Assembly (NCBI GenBank): GCA_951640165.1 | Contig: OX621257.1 | Span: forward strand, 10,055,201 to 10,119,200 | Length of the DNA stretch: 64,000 nt | Origin: Pseudoips prasinana | Taxonomy: Eukaryota > Arthropoda > Insecta > Lepidoptera > Nolidae | Direction: 5' to 3' | Shown: in pieces, positions 30,481 to 41,769 of the stretch | Layout: the number at the start of each line of letters is the position of its first letter | How positions within the stretch are numbered: position 1 is the stretch's first letter | The notes under the pieces: model-generated | What the model saw: only the letters and a program-made list of their open reading frames with translations | What the model was told of the DNA's origin: nothing | The model's database searches: none | Made by a program: the position numbers and the translations under genes

Positions 30481-31488
30481 CGTAGACAATTCGTATCACC
30501 TCGATATACCGGTAGTCAATTTGGCACCTTATGAGACACCTCAGCACGGCCCATGTTTCGATAGAATCAAAGGCTTTCTCATAGTCCACAAACGCTAAGC
30601 ACAGTGGCTTGTTATACTCTTCGGTCTTCTGTATAACTTGCCGCAGCGTATGTATGTGGTCTATGGTGCTAAAGCCTTTTCGGAAACCGGCTTGTTCGGG
30701 AGGCTGGAAGTCGTCAAACCTGCGCGCGAGACGGTTCGTAACGACCCTCGAAAACAACTTGTAAACATGGCTCAGCAGTGTGATGGGTCTATAATTCTTC
30801 AATAGGGTCTTGTCGCCCTTTTTGAAGAAGAGCACCACCACACTTCTGTGCCATGCTTGTGGCGTTTGACCATCTAGTATGACGGAGTTAAATAACTTCT
30901 GAAGGGCCCGTAGGATTGGTGTACCACCCGCCTTCAGAAGCTCTGCTGTAACTCCATCATCACCAGGCGCCTTGTTGTTCTTGAGTTGTTTGAGAGCCAT
31001 TCTAATCTCGTACAGGCTGACGTCCGGGATGTCTTCGGTGTAATGTCGGGTTAGTCGTGCTCTGGGATCTGAGACATGACTTTTGACAGGTGGCTGTGTT
31101 GTCGTATATAACTGTCCGTAGAACTTCTCGATCTCTCCCAGCAACTCAGGTTTAGACGTGACGATTTTACCATCCTCAGTCTTCAGCTTCGTCAGTTGGC
31201 TCTGTCCAACAGACAGAGCTCTTGCGAACACTTTAGAGCCTTTGTTCCGCTCGATAGCCTCTTTAATACTAATTGTATTAAATTGCCGCGTGTCGCGAGT
31301 CAAAGACTTTGAGATCTGTCTGTTGAGCTGCCGATATCTGGTAGCATCAGAACCATTTTCCGTCTATCTTTCATAAGTTGCAGGGTAAAGTGAGAGATCT
31401 TTTTAGTTCTGTTTGTACGACGGGCCTTGAACACCTTAGACCCAGCCGTATGGACAGCTTCTACGAGCCTGTCATAGTATGAGTCCAC
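30481..31488 (-). pseudogene. RTE reverse transcriptase, N-terminal half
   Basis: Two overlapping frames (31488-31300 and 31303-30353) cover the linker and RT fingers/palm: KQLKNNKAPGDDGVTAELLK, NYRPITLLSHVYKLFSR, GFRKGFSTIDHI and CLAFVDYEKAFDSIE with the motif A Asp. There is one frameshift near 31302 and another between 31500 and 31596, where the endonuclease ends. Confidence 0.88.
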
Positions 31489-31595
31489 TTCCTCGCAGTC
31501 TGCTAGGCATTCGAAACGGTTTTGCAGTTTGAGCTGAAATGGTTGGTAAAGGTCGGAGTGTAGACTTTATCAGTCGGGACCGCTGGAGTTTGACA

Positions 31596-32456
31596 TTAAG
31601 GTTCAATGAGCCTCTGATCGCTCCCGGTTTTAACCACATTGATCACGGAGACATCATTGAACATCTGTCGTCTCGTCGACAAGATAAAGTCTATCTCATT
31701 TTTAGTTTTACTATCGGGGCTCACCCAGGTCCATTTGCGGTGATCCGGCTTCCTGAAGAAGGAATTCATCATAAAGAGTCCCTCCTTCTCCATGAAGTCG
31801 GCCAACATTTGGCCCCGGGTGTTCCGGTCTCCAGTTCCAAATTGCCCCACTCTCAGCTCATTACCGAATCGTTTGCCCAGCTTCGCGTTAAAGTCCCCCA
31901 TGACCACAGTGAAATAGGAGTTAGAGGTATGTATGGCTCTGGATATGTCCTCATACATAACCTCGACTTCATCGTCGGAGTGTGTCGAAGTGGGTGCGTA
32001 TATCTGTATAACGTTCAACGAATACCGCTTGGTGATTCTGAATATAAGGTACGCAACCCTCGTCGACACACTCTCGATTTTCACTAGGTTGTTCACGAGG
32101 GACTTGTGGACTATGAACCCGACACCACCTTGGGATATTTGTTCACCCTCCCGGTAATAGAGCAGGTTTCCGGATTTCAGTATTATCGAGTCCTCCCCCT
32201 CTCTTCGGACTTCAGATAATCCTACAATATCCCAATGTAACCTGCTCAATTCTTCCTCCAGTTCGGTTATCTTCTCGTCGGACCGCAGTGTACGTGTGTT
32301 ATATGTTGCCAGGGCCAGAGGTCGTCGGTGTTGGTAACGCGGAATCTGCCGGGGATTCTTAGCACCCCCTGCCCTGCCGTAACCACGGCTGTTACCACGG
32401 CTGGGAATAGCAGGGCTGCCGGGGACTTGGGGCCGCGGTTTGGTTGTGTCCATCAT
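31596..32456 (-). pseudogene. RTE AP-like endonuclease
   Basis: A 286-aa frame from MMDTTKPRP. The AP endonuclease blocks are clear: LATYNTRTL (the N site), WDIVGLSEVRR (the metal-binding Glu), QIYAPTS, VVMGDFNAKLG (D and N), RKWTWVSPD and IDFIL. The final SDH block is altered to SDQ, so the catalytic His is lost just before the frame ends. This domain nicks DNA to prime reverse transcription. Confidence 0.92.
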
Positions 32457-32639
32457 TTGAGGGGATTTGCCATAATCGCCACGCTTGGCAGACGGGTTGG
32501 CGATCGCAGTAAGGTGGACATGGTACTCAGGAGAACGCTGCTGCCCGTTCTTTGGTGTATATATTTCCCTCGGGACGACTTTTACGTCCCCCCACGGGAT
32601 GAGAGGGGGTGGTGATTCTTAGGCCGTCACCACACAGTA

Positions 32640-32807
32640 CAATATAATACTCTTTATTAGCAAGCACTGTTAGGTTTATACGTTCCATACTAGATTTAAT
32701 ATCCTCCGCAATCTGGACCAAAGCTGTGGTTATACTACGACCAGGACCAAGGAAAACAGATTGGAAAGAATTGAGGAGATTATTACAAGGTGTAATAATC
32801 TCCTCAA
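32640..32807 (-). repeat. LINE RT fragment ending in a perfect palindrome
   Basis: The minus strand reads LLNSFQSVFLGPGRS and ALVQIAEDIKSSME, resembling the RT region of LINE-B at 16555-16640. It ends in inverted arms TTGAGGAGATTATTACA (32771-32787) and their exact complement (32791-32807) with a 3-base spacer. The rest of the LINE is absent. Confidence 0.7.
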
Positions 32808-33470
32808 TATATTTATAAAACAGTCATGTATTTAAGAAATCTCTATTTTTATTACATTACCATAAAATGTTATTGGTCCTAGATGCCCCTGGATGACTCC
32901 ACCATTTTCGTTGGAAAACTCGCCTAATCGCTTAAGTGTGTTCCACATGTCTGAAATAAAATTATAAAATGTTTTTCACTTTGTAAAAAAATAAATTAAC
33001 CAATTCTAATATAAATACTATAATTAGTTTAAATACCAATAGACCTATTAAAAATACTTATCCTTGACTATGCTGATGCCAACTACCTAACTCACCAATC
33101 TTATTGCAATCAAATTTTCTTAAATTAAACCCGCGCCCGTGACTGCTTAGGTTTAAACTTAAAACTCATTCACAACCATTGTAAAGGAGATACCCTATTT
33201 TATGCCTAACCGTTACATCAATCAGATATGTTCCAAAAAATCCGTCTATTTTTCGTAAATCATCCACCGAAATCTTAGCCTTAATTACAATGGCCAAAAT
33301 TTAATGTAGAAAATAGGCAATTTAATATTTTTTGTTTTAAACAGCCTATGTAAACCGCTACACCACTTATTTCATTCTATGTCACTAACTTCACAAACGC
33401 TAGTAATCAATCTATAGAACGGACCATAAACTAGATTAAATACCCTTTTAAATGATATATTAAAACAGTT
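32808..33470. other. Gap, nothing recognised
   Basis: AT-rich sequence with no convincing frame or repeat relation to other parts of the window. Confidence 0.5.
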
Positions 33471-33619
33471 CCCCAAACTTATCTGGCCCGCTGGCAGCGT
33501 CGCTGTTATCGCATTTAGTGTTGCTAGTAACTATTTTTTGCAATAAAGTGGGTAAAAATAATATGCACATTGTAACGTAAATATTACTTCACTAAAAAGC
33601 AAACAGATACTGTCATTAC

Positions 33620-34018
33620 AAATCTTTATATTTTATACAATAATTATGACCATTAACATAAAATGTATGCTGAGTGTCCTCTAACGGGGATACTCCAGGT
33701 ATTATTATGTCACCGGAATTGTTTAATGCAGAAGTCATTTCATCATCATAATTATCATAATCAGTGCTTTCACTTTCACTATCACTACCTAATTGATTGA
33801 TGAAAGGCTCGTCTAAGTATCCATCCTTTTTCGATACTCATTTTCAATATTTTTTACATGATTGCAATGCTTTTGCCATTCATTGACTGTTATTTTATCA
33901 AAAGCTTCTGCAATCAATGTAGTAATTTCAGAATTCGATCTACCAATATTCTGATCTGCTATAATTTTTTTCATCTGCTTGCTCTTTTTCTTTCACAAGT
34001 TTTCTTACAAATCACTCC
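33620..34018 (-). pseudogene. Second exon remnant: HTH end and acidic C-terminus
   Basis: After a splice acceptor (CCGTTGTAG ending about 34019) the minus strand reads FVRKLVKEKEQADEK in one frame, completing the helix-turn-helix begun in exon 1, then a stop. Further on, in shifted frames, it reads AFDKITVNEWQKHCNHVKNI and an acidic end (GSDSESESTDYDNYDDE). These are the N- and C-terminal edges of a transposase with the middle deleted. Confidence 0.65.
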
Positions 34019-34126
34019 CCGACACCTACAACGGAAATGGCAAATATTAAATAAATAATATTTAAAAATATGCATTTAAATTTAAAGTGCGAGGTGGAGT
34101 TTCGTATTTTTCAGAAGCTGACAACA

Positions 34127-34357
34127 CTAACCTGTAGCAGTAGCTACGCGTCCATATAACTTATTGAAGGGTATAATTGGTGCCGGAAGGTGTTTTTCTT
34201 TATTCATATAATTCAATACTTGTAATATAACGTTCCTGGCATCACTCTTTAAAGCTTTCCGCACTTTTTTCACAATTAAAAACCACAAAAAGAAAAATAA
34301 ATACGCGCAACAAACAATCAATGGCAGGAATGTCAGGGAATAACAGCCGATTGACAT
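34127..34357 (-). pseudogene. First exon of a transposase-like gene
   Basis: A frame of 76 codons ending NKLYGRVATATG immediately before a donor-like G/GTTAGT at 34126. The part from SDARNVILQVLNYMN onward is conserved in character; the hydrophobic N-terminal stretch (LPLIVCCAYLFFFLWFLIV) may be untranslated, so the true start is uncertain. Joined to the acceptor at about 34019, the frame goes on as GVGE and then breaks. The intron would be about 107 bases. Confidence 0.6.
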
Positions 34358-34412
34358 TTCAAACTGGCGTCGTTAGTTCTACTTTTGGCCACCGGGCCAG
34401 ATAAGTTTGTGG

Positions 34413-36125
34413 CACTATATCTATAAATCCCATACATAATTACAAAGAAACATTCAAAAGAAATCTATAACTCTTCGTGAAATATGTCCATTTCAAAGAG
34501 CTGTCACTGGTAGACGCCACTTTACGAATATTTTTGTTCTTTGACATTCCATTTTGGCGGCCCCACAATTTTTTTTTAAATTCTTTACTCTATCCTCTTG
34601 ACCATGGTGCTTCGATTCATACCAATTAATGCTGCAATTTGCCACAGGATGGCATTGATTTCGACTATTGAATGCGCGGGGACTTTAGTCCTTGGGACGT
34701 AGGACCGGCTACCTGTCGCGTGGCCATATGCACCCGTGGACGTGTTAGTCGATATGATCGATTAAATGGAAATCGATACTTTTACAAATAATTGAATAAG
34801 ACTTCATTGTTTTAGTCTTATTATTTATTTAGGAATTACAATAAATGTGTAATAGTAAATGTGTCGAATCAAGTATTATAAATGTAAGCTGAATTAAAAA
34901 AACATTAAAAGCAATATATAATCGAAAAAATCGATTGCATCACGGATTGCACTTATAAACGGCAATAGTCAGTCTGTCAATTGTCATGTCATTCGCTTTT
35001 CGTATTTTTGCGTGTGGTTTTCTATATTTCTCGAGATTTATTATATCATTAGACTTTTGCTCGAATATTGGACTCCGAAATTGATTGCCTCCTGAATGAC
35101 CCTTGCTTGAACATTGGATATCGTACTCTGCCACCCCTGCTGATCTTTGCTTAAAATCCGGATCTGGACTGGTTGATTCATAACGACATCATGAGCCTGT
35201 GCATTCATTGTGGACAACACAATAGGAAGGCGTAGATTGAAAGATGGAGTTATACTTTCAATTGTACAGGAATGACTCGCGCCTCGAAACAGTTAGTATC
35301 CGATATTTATGTAAACAGTGTAATCGGCTATGTTCAGTTGCGTGTTGATTTTAAATATGAAACAAAAATGTGTATATTCATATTCGAAGATGTATGACAT
35401 CACTAATATAGACAGAACCTGCCAATTACAGCCTTTCCTGCACTACACTAATACAGACAGAACCTGTTAATTACAACCTGTCAATTCCATCTCTCAGAGA
35501 CGAGGATGGTGTCCCTGCAGTGGAATTAGAATAAAGCTACTTATACTTAACCAATTGTGCCTTTTAGATAATAGTAATAGTCAAATAATAAATTTTTGCT
35601 TCTTCAGGTTAATGAAAATGACTTTATCAGCCAAGCCTGCTGGAATAATGCCAATGTTCTATCTCGTAATGGAAATATACCAAAAAAGAGTGAAAAGACA
35701 TACTAATACACATGTCATCAACGAGTGTGTATTCATTGTGGACATTCTCTTCTCAGTAGAGATCGTTGCCACCAACTTAGGACTGGTACAGTGCAAGAAT
35801 GCAGAATACACGAAGTTATAGAAGAATGGATCCTACCATGCACAGTAGTATATTAATCTTAGTTTTGGTTTTTAATAACAAACTTTTGTTTTGACTGCCA
35901 TCATGGTCTATTGTTTAGGCTATAGTTTTATTGGATTTGTCCATTCATAATTCACAGTAGCTGGAGAGTACAGAAATGTGCCTTGTAAGTGGCAATAGGC
36001 TCGCCCCTATTATGTAGAACTTAAACATAGATGGCAAGATGTGGGTGTAATGTTACATCTGTGCCTTCAAAGACATAATCTTGTGTCTATGTTAGTATAG
36101 CAACGCTTTAGCTTTGTTTTGATAA
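34413..36125. other. Gap with a short tandem repeat
   Basis: No supported gene. At about 35397-35490 two units of roughly 52 bp share ACTAATA-AGACAGAACCTG. Frames at 34940-35134 (minus) and 35555-35821 (plus) are short and featureless. It may hold remnants of old elements. Confidence 0.5.
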
Positions 36126-37850
36126 TAAGGGCATTATTTTTTTTATTTTTTTTTATTATTTTCAAATTTCGAAAACTTACAGCTAATAGGTTACAATTAT
36201 TTAAGATTAATAAAAAAGAAAAGGCCAATTAAAAGTTTTCACGAATAACTTCATAAAACATAATTTATACAAAGGCAATTAGTGTTTGTTAGGGTATCCT
36301 CGCACGCATATCTACTATGTTATAAATTCTGATATTAATTATGCTAAGACTATTATTTAATTAAATTAGCCGCTATTAATCATAAAATCATTACACATGT
36401 TTCTTTTTATGCTTGAAGCACTTGATTGAAAGAGGTCGATGTCGACTCTCTGACTTACAGTGTTAAATGTACGGCTCGCCCTGATTAAGAACGAGTTCTG
36501 CCTGTAATTGCAATAGGTAGCAGGCGTATGCAGAATGTCCTGTCGCCTAAGAAATGCTGATGGTACGCGGAGCCCTATTTTGTCCACCAACTCAGAAACA
36601 TCTGTCAATCCATTCGCAATGCTATGTAATAAGGACATGTCCGCTATCTTCCTTCTCTCGTGTAAGGGAAGCATATGAAACTTTTTGCACCTACTATAAT
36701 AATCAGGAAAGTATGTTTTACAGCGAAATTGAATGTACCGCAAAAATTTCTTCTGTATATTTTCAATTCTTGACGTATATATATCATATTGAGGGTTCCA
36801 TATCTGTGAGGCGTATTCGAGAAGACTTCGGACATAAGCACAGAATAGAATTTTAATTGTTTTAATATTTTGAAATTCAGCTGACATTCTAAAAATAAAA
36901 CCTAATGCTTTAGAAGCTCTTTTAACTATATTGTCGACATGTGTGTCGAATAATAATTTAGAGTCGAATGTTACCCCTAAGTCGTTGATTGTATTCACCC
37001 TAGCTATGACCTTAGAAGAGAAGTTGTAATTGTGCATTATCGGGTTGGCTTTGCGCGTAAATGAACATACGTAGCACTTGGTGACATTAAGTTCTAGGTT
37101 GTTGATGATACAGTATGTGTGAAAACGGTCTAGATCATGCTGCAGCGAGATGGCATCATCATGAGAGGATATCTTTCGCAATATCTTCATATCGTCAGCA
37201 TAAAGTATAATTTTTGATTCTCTAAAACAGTACGAGACGTCGTTAATGAAAATGTTGAACAAAAGAGGTCCTAGCAATGATCCTTGTGGAATTCCTGAAG
37301 AAACACTCATCGCTCGCGACGAGTAGCCATTCAGAACTACAATTTGGCTTCTGTTTTCGACATACAATGAAAACCATCTATACAGATCACCTCGTATACC
37401 AATCTGTGTTAATTTTAGTTTTAGAACGGAATGGTCAATTCGATCAAAACATTTAGTGTAGTCGGTGTATATAACATCAACTTGGGATCTCTGAGACATA
37501 CGTTCTGATATAAAATCACTAGCTACGATGAGATTAGTTGTGGTGGAACGACTCTTGATGAAACCGTGCTGATGATCCCCAAAATTCCGTTTTAAAGCCG
37601 AGTTAAGTTGCTTGTGAATTATTTTTTCAATTATTTTGGCAAACACACACAGCTTCGAGATTGGTCTGTAATTTTCTATCTCATCTTTTGGTCCTTTCTT
37701 GTGTATTGGTGTTATATACGCCGACTTCCACAATGCGGGTACCTCCCCGGTCACGAGCGAACGTTTGTATAATATTGAGAGGGGTACAGTAAGACACAAT
37801 GCACAGTTATATATAAAAACAGGTTGGATATTGTCTGGGCCTGCGGATTT

Positions 37851-38729
37851 ATTTATTTATTTTTATTTGTTTATTCAGTAACAATTTTCATTGTGTATGA
37901 ATTTTACAATATAATTCCTTAAATAAAAGCATAATTTAAAAATCAAACCAAAACAATTAGAATAATAATTGGGAGACAAAATAATCAAGAAACATAAATA
38001 ATTAAAATTAAAAGAAAAGTTATACAGAATTCAAATCACATAATTAAAAAAATTAATAAAAACATGAAACAGATATATCGTCAATTTTACAACACACAAA
38101 AAATAAACGGTAGTCAATACTCAATTAAGTTTTCTCACAATTTACAAATTCAGACACACTATAAAAACATTTGCCTAAAAGGTAAGCCTTCAGTTTTTTT
38201 CTAAATAAGCTACTATTATAAATTATTAATTTTAAATGCATTGGTAACTTATTAAATAATTCTATGCTTTGATACTGAGAACAGTGTCTTGTTATGTTTA
38301 GTTTAGGTATCAAAACATTTTTTATAGTCTTTCTTCGGGACTTCTCTCTTAAATTTCTTTCTAGTTGTGTTTCATATTTATGTATATATTTCGCAAAATG
38401 ACTTAGAACACACAAAATATACAAACTTGGTACTGTTAGTATTTTTAGGTTAATAAAATACTCCCTACATGACTCCCATTGTGGAATTTTTACCATAGTT
38501 CTAATAGCTCGTTTCTGGAGAATGAATGCTCTTTGAGAATTATAACAATAGCTATTTCCCCAGCACATAATACTATATCTTAGTCTCGATTCCACCAAAC
38601 CATGATAGACTGCTATTTGGTGTTTTATGTCAATTGTGTCTCTCAGACTCCTAAGTGCATAACATGCCGACGATAAAATAGAGTCAATGCTAGACAACTC
38701 TTGTTTCCAATTTAAATAATAAAATTAAT
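37851..38729 (-). mobile_element. LINE-D, 5'-truncated, nested in LINE-C
   Basis: An 879-bp insertion flanked by GATTT (37846-37850 and 38730-38734). It ends in an AAATAAATAAA-type tail at its 3' end (minus sense, near 37851) and contains the C-terminal part of an RT ORF. Removing it with one GATTT restores the LINE-C codons KKSAGPDN. Confidence 0.93.
38125..38697 (-). pseudogene. LINE-D ORF2 C-terminal part
   Basis: 190 open codons of the region downstream of the RT core: YHGLVESRLRYSIMCWGNS, AFILQKRAIRTM, LKILTVPSLYI, then a C-terminus with GKCFYSVSEF. It resembles the matching part of LINE-A (171-1028). The catalytic RT motifs are absent because of 5' truncation. Confidence 0.88.
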
Positions 38730-40582
38730 GATTTCTTAAGGTCTACTTGTTTCAGGAGTTTAAATACTTCCTCTTCCTGTATTTCAATCGAGTTGACATC
38801 CGAAATATCTCCTTGTATCTTATACTCCGGTGTGTGGTCATAAGGGGCACTGAGTTGGGAGTCGGCCTGTAGAAAATTGGAGAAAAAGAACTCCCCGAAC
38901 ATATTAGAAATCTCCTGTCCGTCACTTGAGGTTTGTCCATTATATTTCATTACTGATGGATATGTATTGGATTGTTTTTTTGATTTAACATATTGCCAAA
39001 AAGCCCTGGGGTCTTGAGCGATTCTATATTCAATTTTGGCTTTATAAGTATCAAACATATCCTTCTCTGTAGCCTTTACTCGTTGTCTAAGAGTATTAAA
39101 TGATTGATAGTCAATTAAATTGCCGTATTTTTTAAATTTACTGTGGAATTTATATTTTTCTTTAATCATTTTTATTAATGGACTCCTATACCATGGCGGA
39201 TACACACCTCGCGAGATAACAGTTTTGGTTGGTACGTAACTGTGTCGCAATCTGTTAAGGATATCATAAAAATAAACAGTCGCGTCCTCTACAGATCTGC
39301 TGTTCATTTCGGAATGCCAGTCGATATTATTTATGTGATTTTCTATAGAGGGAAAGTCAGCTTGGGTATATATAAACTGGACACGAGGGCATATAGGTAG
39401 GCTATGGAGTTGTAAAAAATCAACGCTGATACACAAAGCTCTGTGGTGTGGGTCTTCTGGTACGAGCGGGTCGTCCGAGACCGTTACGCTTACATCACTG
39501 TTAGACAAAACCCAGTCCAATATTCTATTGTTGCAATTATCATGTCTATGCTATTGCGAGAGACTACATACTGAAAAGCTATCAAGTACATTAGTCTGAA
39601 CTGAGTCTTGTATATTACTAGGAGATAAATAATTATGGTCTGTTAACTGCCAGTTAATATTGGGCTGGTTGAAATCCCCCACTACTAAAAATTTATCTGT
39701 GGGGTGCTTTAAAACAATGTCTGTCAAGTTATCTGAAAAATTGGATAATTGAGCCAAAATAGGGTTACCCATATTTTGCGCACATATATAAACAACACAT
39801 AAGTGCATCCTGTACGATACCTTAGGTTTTTTTTGATGCAATGTTAAAGTTATCTACATATCCTCGGCAGTAGAACACCAATCACTTCTATCTCTAGCCA
39901 CTAACTTCCGTCGTACAGCCATCAAAACACCCCCTCCCAAGGCTTGATTAGTAGTTTTGTAGTCTCTATCCCTTCTCCACACGACATACCTATCATCAAA
40001 CAACTCGCTGTCCGCAATACTATCGACGAGCCATGTCTCCGTTAAGCATATTACATCAAAACTATTAATGCATACGTGTCTACGAAAATCTGATGTTTTA
40101 GTCCGTAATCCTCGTACATTCTGATAATATAAACTAATAGGCGCCATCATAAATTAAAACTCCCAACAGACGAATAAACAAAGGAATATAAATAAAAATA
40201 GCAGGTACATTCAACTTCACTTCGAAAAAATACAAGTCATTAGAAATTACATTTAATCTAAGAGAAAAGCAATTTCGAACTATAAATTGGTACACTTTAG
40301 GTTTAAAATGGTAGAATTGATTTGTAGTTGTAAAATTAAAATTATATTTTTGTGTTATAAAATTAATCTGCATGTGTAAGCAAATAGCGACGTTAAGATC
40401 ATATAAATAGCGTTTATAATAACTATAGCAAAATGGAATTGAATGGTCAACATTTGCTAATGAGCGAACAAAAGACCAGCGGCGAAGGAATGCATATAAA
40501 AAATGGGTACCTGTGGTTCTCAATCTTTGTGATACGCAATGTTTGTAATCGACGAGATCAGAGAATCGACATGACAACTTTC

Positions 40583-40831
40583 TTAAAAAAACTTGTTTAA
40601 ATCTTGCTCTGTTCCAATCAGATATTTTGGCGAATTGTTATTCTTTCTCAAAAATATTTTGCACCCTGCAACCCAGACATATTCAAAACCTTTTTCTTTA
40701 GCTAAGGATTTGGTCCTATTTAGCAGAGCTTTGTTTTCTAACGTCAGATGATTGTTGACGTATATTGTACTTTCGCCTTGCAAACCCAGGTCACCAGCGT
40801 TCAAGGCTTTGAATTTTTTTGCCGCTGCCAC
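40583..40831 (-). pseudogene. LINE-C ORF1, C-terminal fragment (FP-like domain)
   Basis: 82 codons, with VNNHLTLENKALLNRTKSLAKEKGFEYVWV split here as VNNHLTLENK and AKEKGFEYVWV, then KIFLRKNN and LIGTEQDLNKFF. This matches the end of LINE ORF1 proteins that carry a Baculo_FP-like C-terminal domain. It lies upstream of ORF2 in the same orientation. The N-terminal coiled-coil part is missing. Confidence 0.75.
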
Positions 40832-41544
40832 AAAGTCGCTTTTAACATATGGTATGTATAATGATTTAAGTGAATAAGAAAGATGGTGTGATAATGGTCA
40901 AGTTCCTTATCAGGATTACTCATTCACAAGATTTCTTTAGATCAATATTTCAAATTGAGCAATAACACATCACACATCTGGTGCCACTGGTTAATGTAGA
41001 TAAATTTATTTTCAGGGGGGTGCTTCAAGTGCTGTCTGTCATTCTTGTTGGGTGCAAGCAAATAGAGCTTCTCAGCATTTCAGTACAAGGCCATCAACAT
41101 GTGCATGTTCATCAGCTGTTGATGAGCCAGATAGTGAGGACATTCCTCATGTAGAAGAACCTTCAAGAAGGCTAGAAACTAATTCTGCACCAAGGGCACC
41201 AATTGTTGGAACTCTTATTGTTTTAACTGACTATTTTAGAGTAGTGGCAACGGAAAGTAGATATCTTGTGGAAGGATATCGCAGACATGAAAGAAACACA
41301 GTAACACTTAAAATTATAATTCCAAGCAAATTATGTAGATACAAATAATGTTGGCGAGTTTCTTGAACTAACACATAGTGGGCACATACCAAATTAAACA
41401 GGCCCATTCTTACTATGGGGAGCATGTGAGAGAAAATGGATCATATATAATAGAAGTGTGTAGATAGGTGGACGGTAACCTACGGCAAGAGCTGTCGACA
41501 TCAGGTTCAACCTGGATGTTATTGTGTTTTAAGTTAATTGTAAG

Positions 41545-41748
41545 TTGATTAGTAGTCAGATGTATTTCGTTTACATCCTAGTCAACACTGCACTTAGTGG
41601 AAGGAATGCTATTATTCAAAATTATTGCACATGTATCATTGGAAGAAGAACGGTTGGTTACTGTGCCCACGGTAGTCAATTGCCTCCTGCACAATTTTTA
41701 CATACAGTGTTATTAAATTATGATAAGCCTAATGAAGAAGTGGATTAA
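41545..41748 (+). pseudogene. Decayed transposon gene, SWIM-type zinc motif
   Basis: A 67-aa stretch containing CTC then GRRTVGYCAH, a CxC-x(n)-CxH arrangement like SWIM zinc fingers found near the C-terminus of some insect DNA-transposon proteins. Broken pieces upstream (41180-41540, for example LELTHSGHIPN and GPFLLWGACER) may be more of the same gene. No complete frame remains. Confidence 0.5.
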
Positions 41749-41769
41749 TAAAACCATTACTTACAATGA

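Larger units (their letters stand above)
29319..32626 (-). mobile_element. RTE-type LINE, main part
   Basis: A LINE on the minus strand with AP-like endonuclease (32456-31596), linker, RT (31488 to 29319) and a C-terminal end displaced to 26836-26954. The KNNKAPGDDGV block, the FADDIVVMAE box and a GRPPTRW C-terminal region mark the RTE group. It is interrupted at about 30175-30480 by a LINE 3' fragment and at 29318 by the TIR element. Its 5' end lies close to 32626, where a piece of another LINE begins. Confidence 0.88.
33471..34412 (-). mobile_element. DNA-transposon deletion derivative with TIRs and intron
   Basis: Inverted ends share AAACTTATCTGGCCC within about 25 bp (33471-33495 and 34387-34412). 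Inside, on the minus strand, are a first exon ending in a helix-turn-helix segment, a short intron, and an acidic C-terminal remnant. The catalytic DDE domain that should lie between is absent. The layout resembles a group of insect transposase-like proteins with RVAxATGVS near the N-terminus and an acidic C-terminus, probably in the Tc1/mariner superfamily. No target duplication is clear. Confidence 0.7.
36366..40150 (-). pseudogene. LINE-C ORF2: endonuclease and reverse transcriptase
   Basis: Starting MMAPISLYYQNVRG at 40150, this has the AP endonuclease blocks VICLTETW, LVVGDFNQPN and DPHHRAL, and then the RT blocks AGPDNIQ, YRPISKLCVFAKI, VIYTDYTKCFDRID (motif A), GIPQGSLLGPLLF (motif B) and ILYADDMKIL (motif C), ending MINSG. 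All surviving segments share one frame once the nested LINE and one GATTT are removed. The only other defects are TAG codons at 39851-39853, probably a former Trp, and at 39548-39550, followed by a non-AUG restart. It would otherwise encode about 965 aa. Confidence 0.92.
36126..40835 (-). mobile_element. LINE-C, nearly full ORF2, with nested LINE
   Basis: A minus-strand LINE: the C-terminal end of ORF1 (40831-40583), a spacer, ORF2 (40150-36366), a 3' UTR and an A-rich tail at 36126-36160. ORF2 is split by a 5'-truncated LINE (37851-38729) flanked by GATTT. Only the last 80 codons of ORF1 remain, so the copy is 5'-truncated near 40835. It belongs to the jockey/CR1 assemblage. Confidence 0.88.

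Noticed and set aside
35555..35821. 88-codon plus-strand frame as a gene
   Set aside because: No recognisable features, no second exon, and ordinary AT-rich context.
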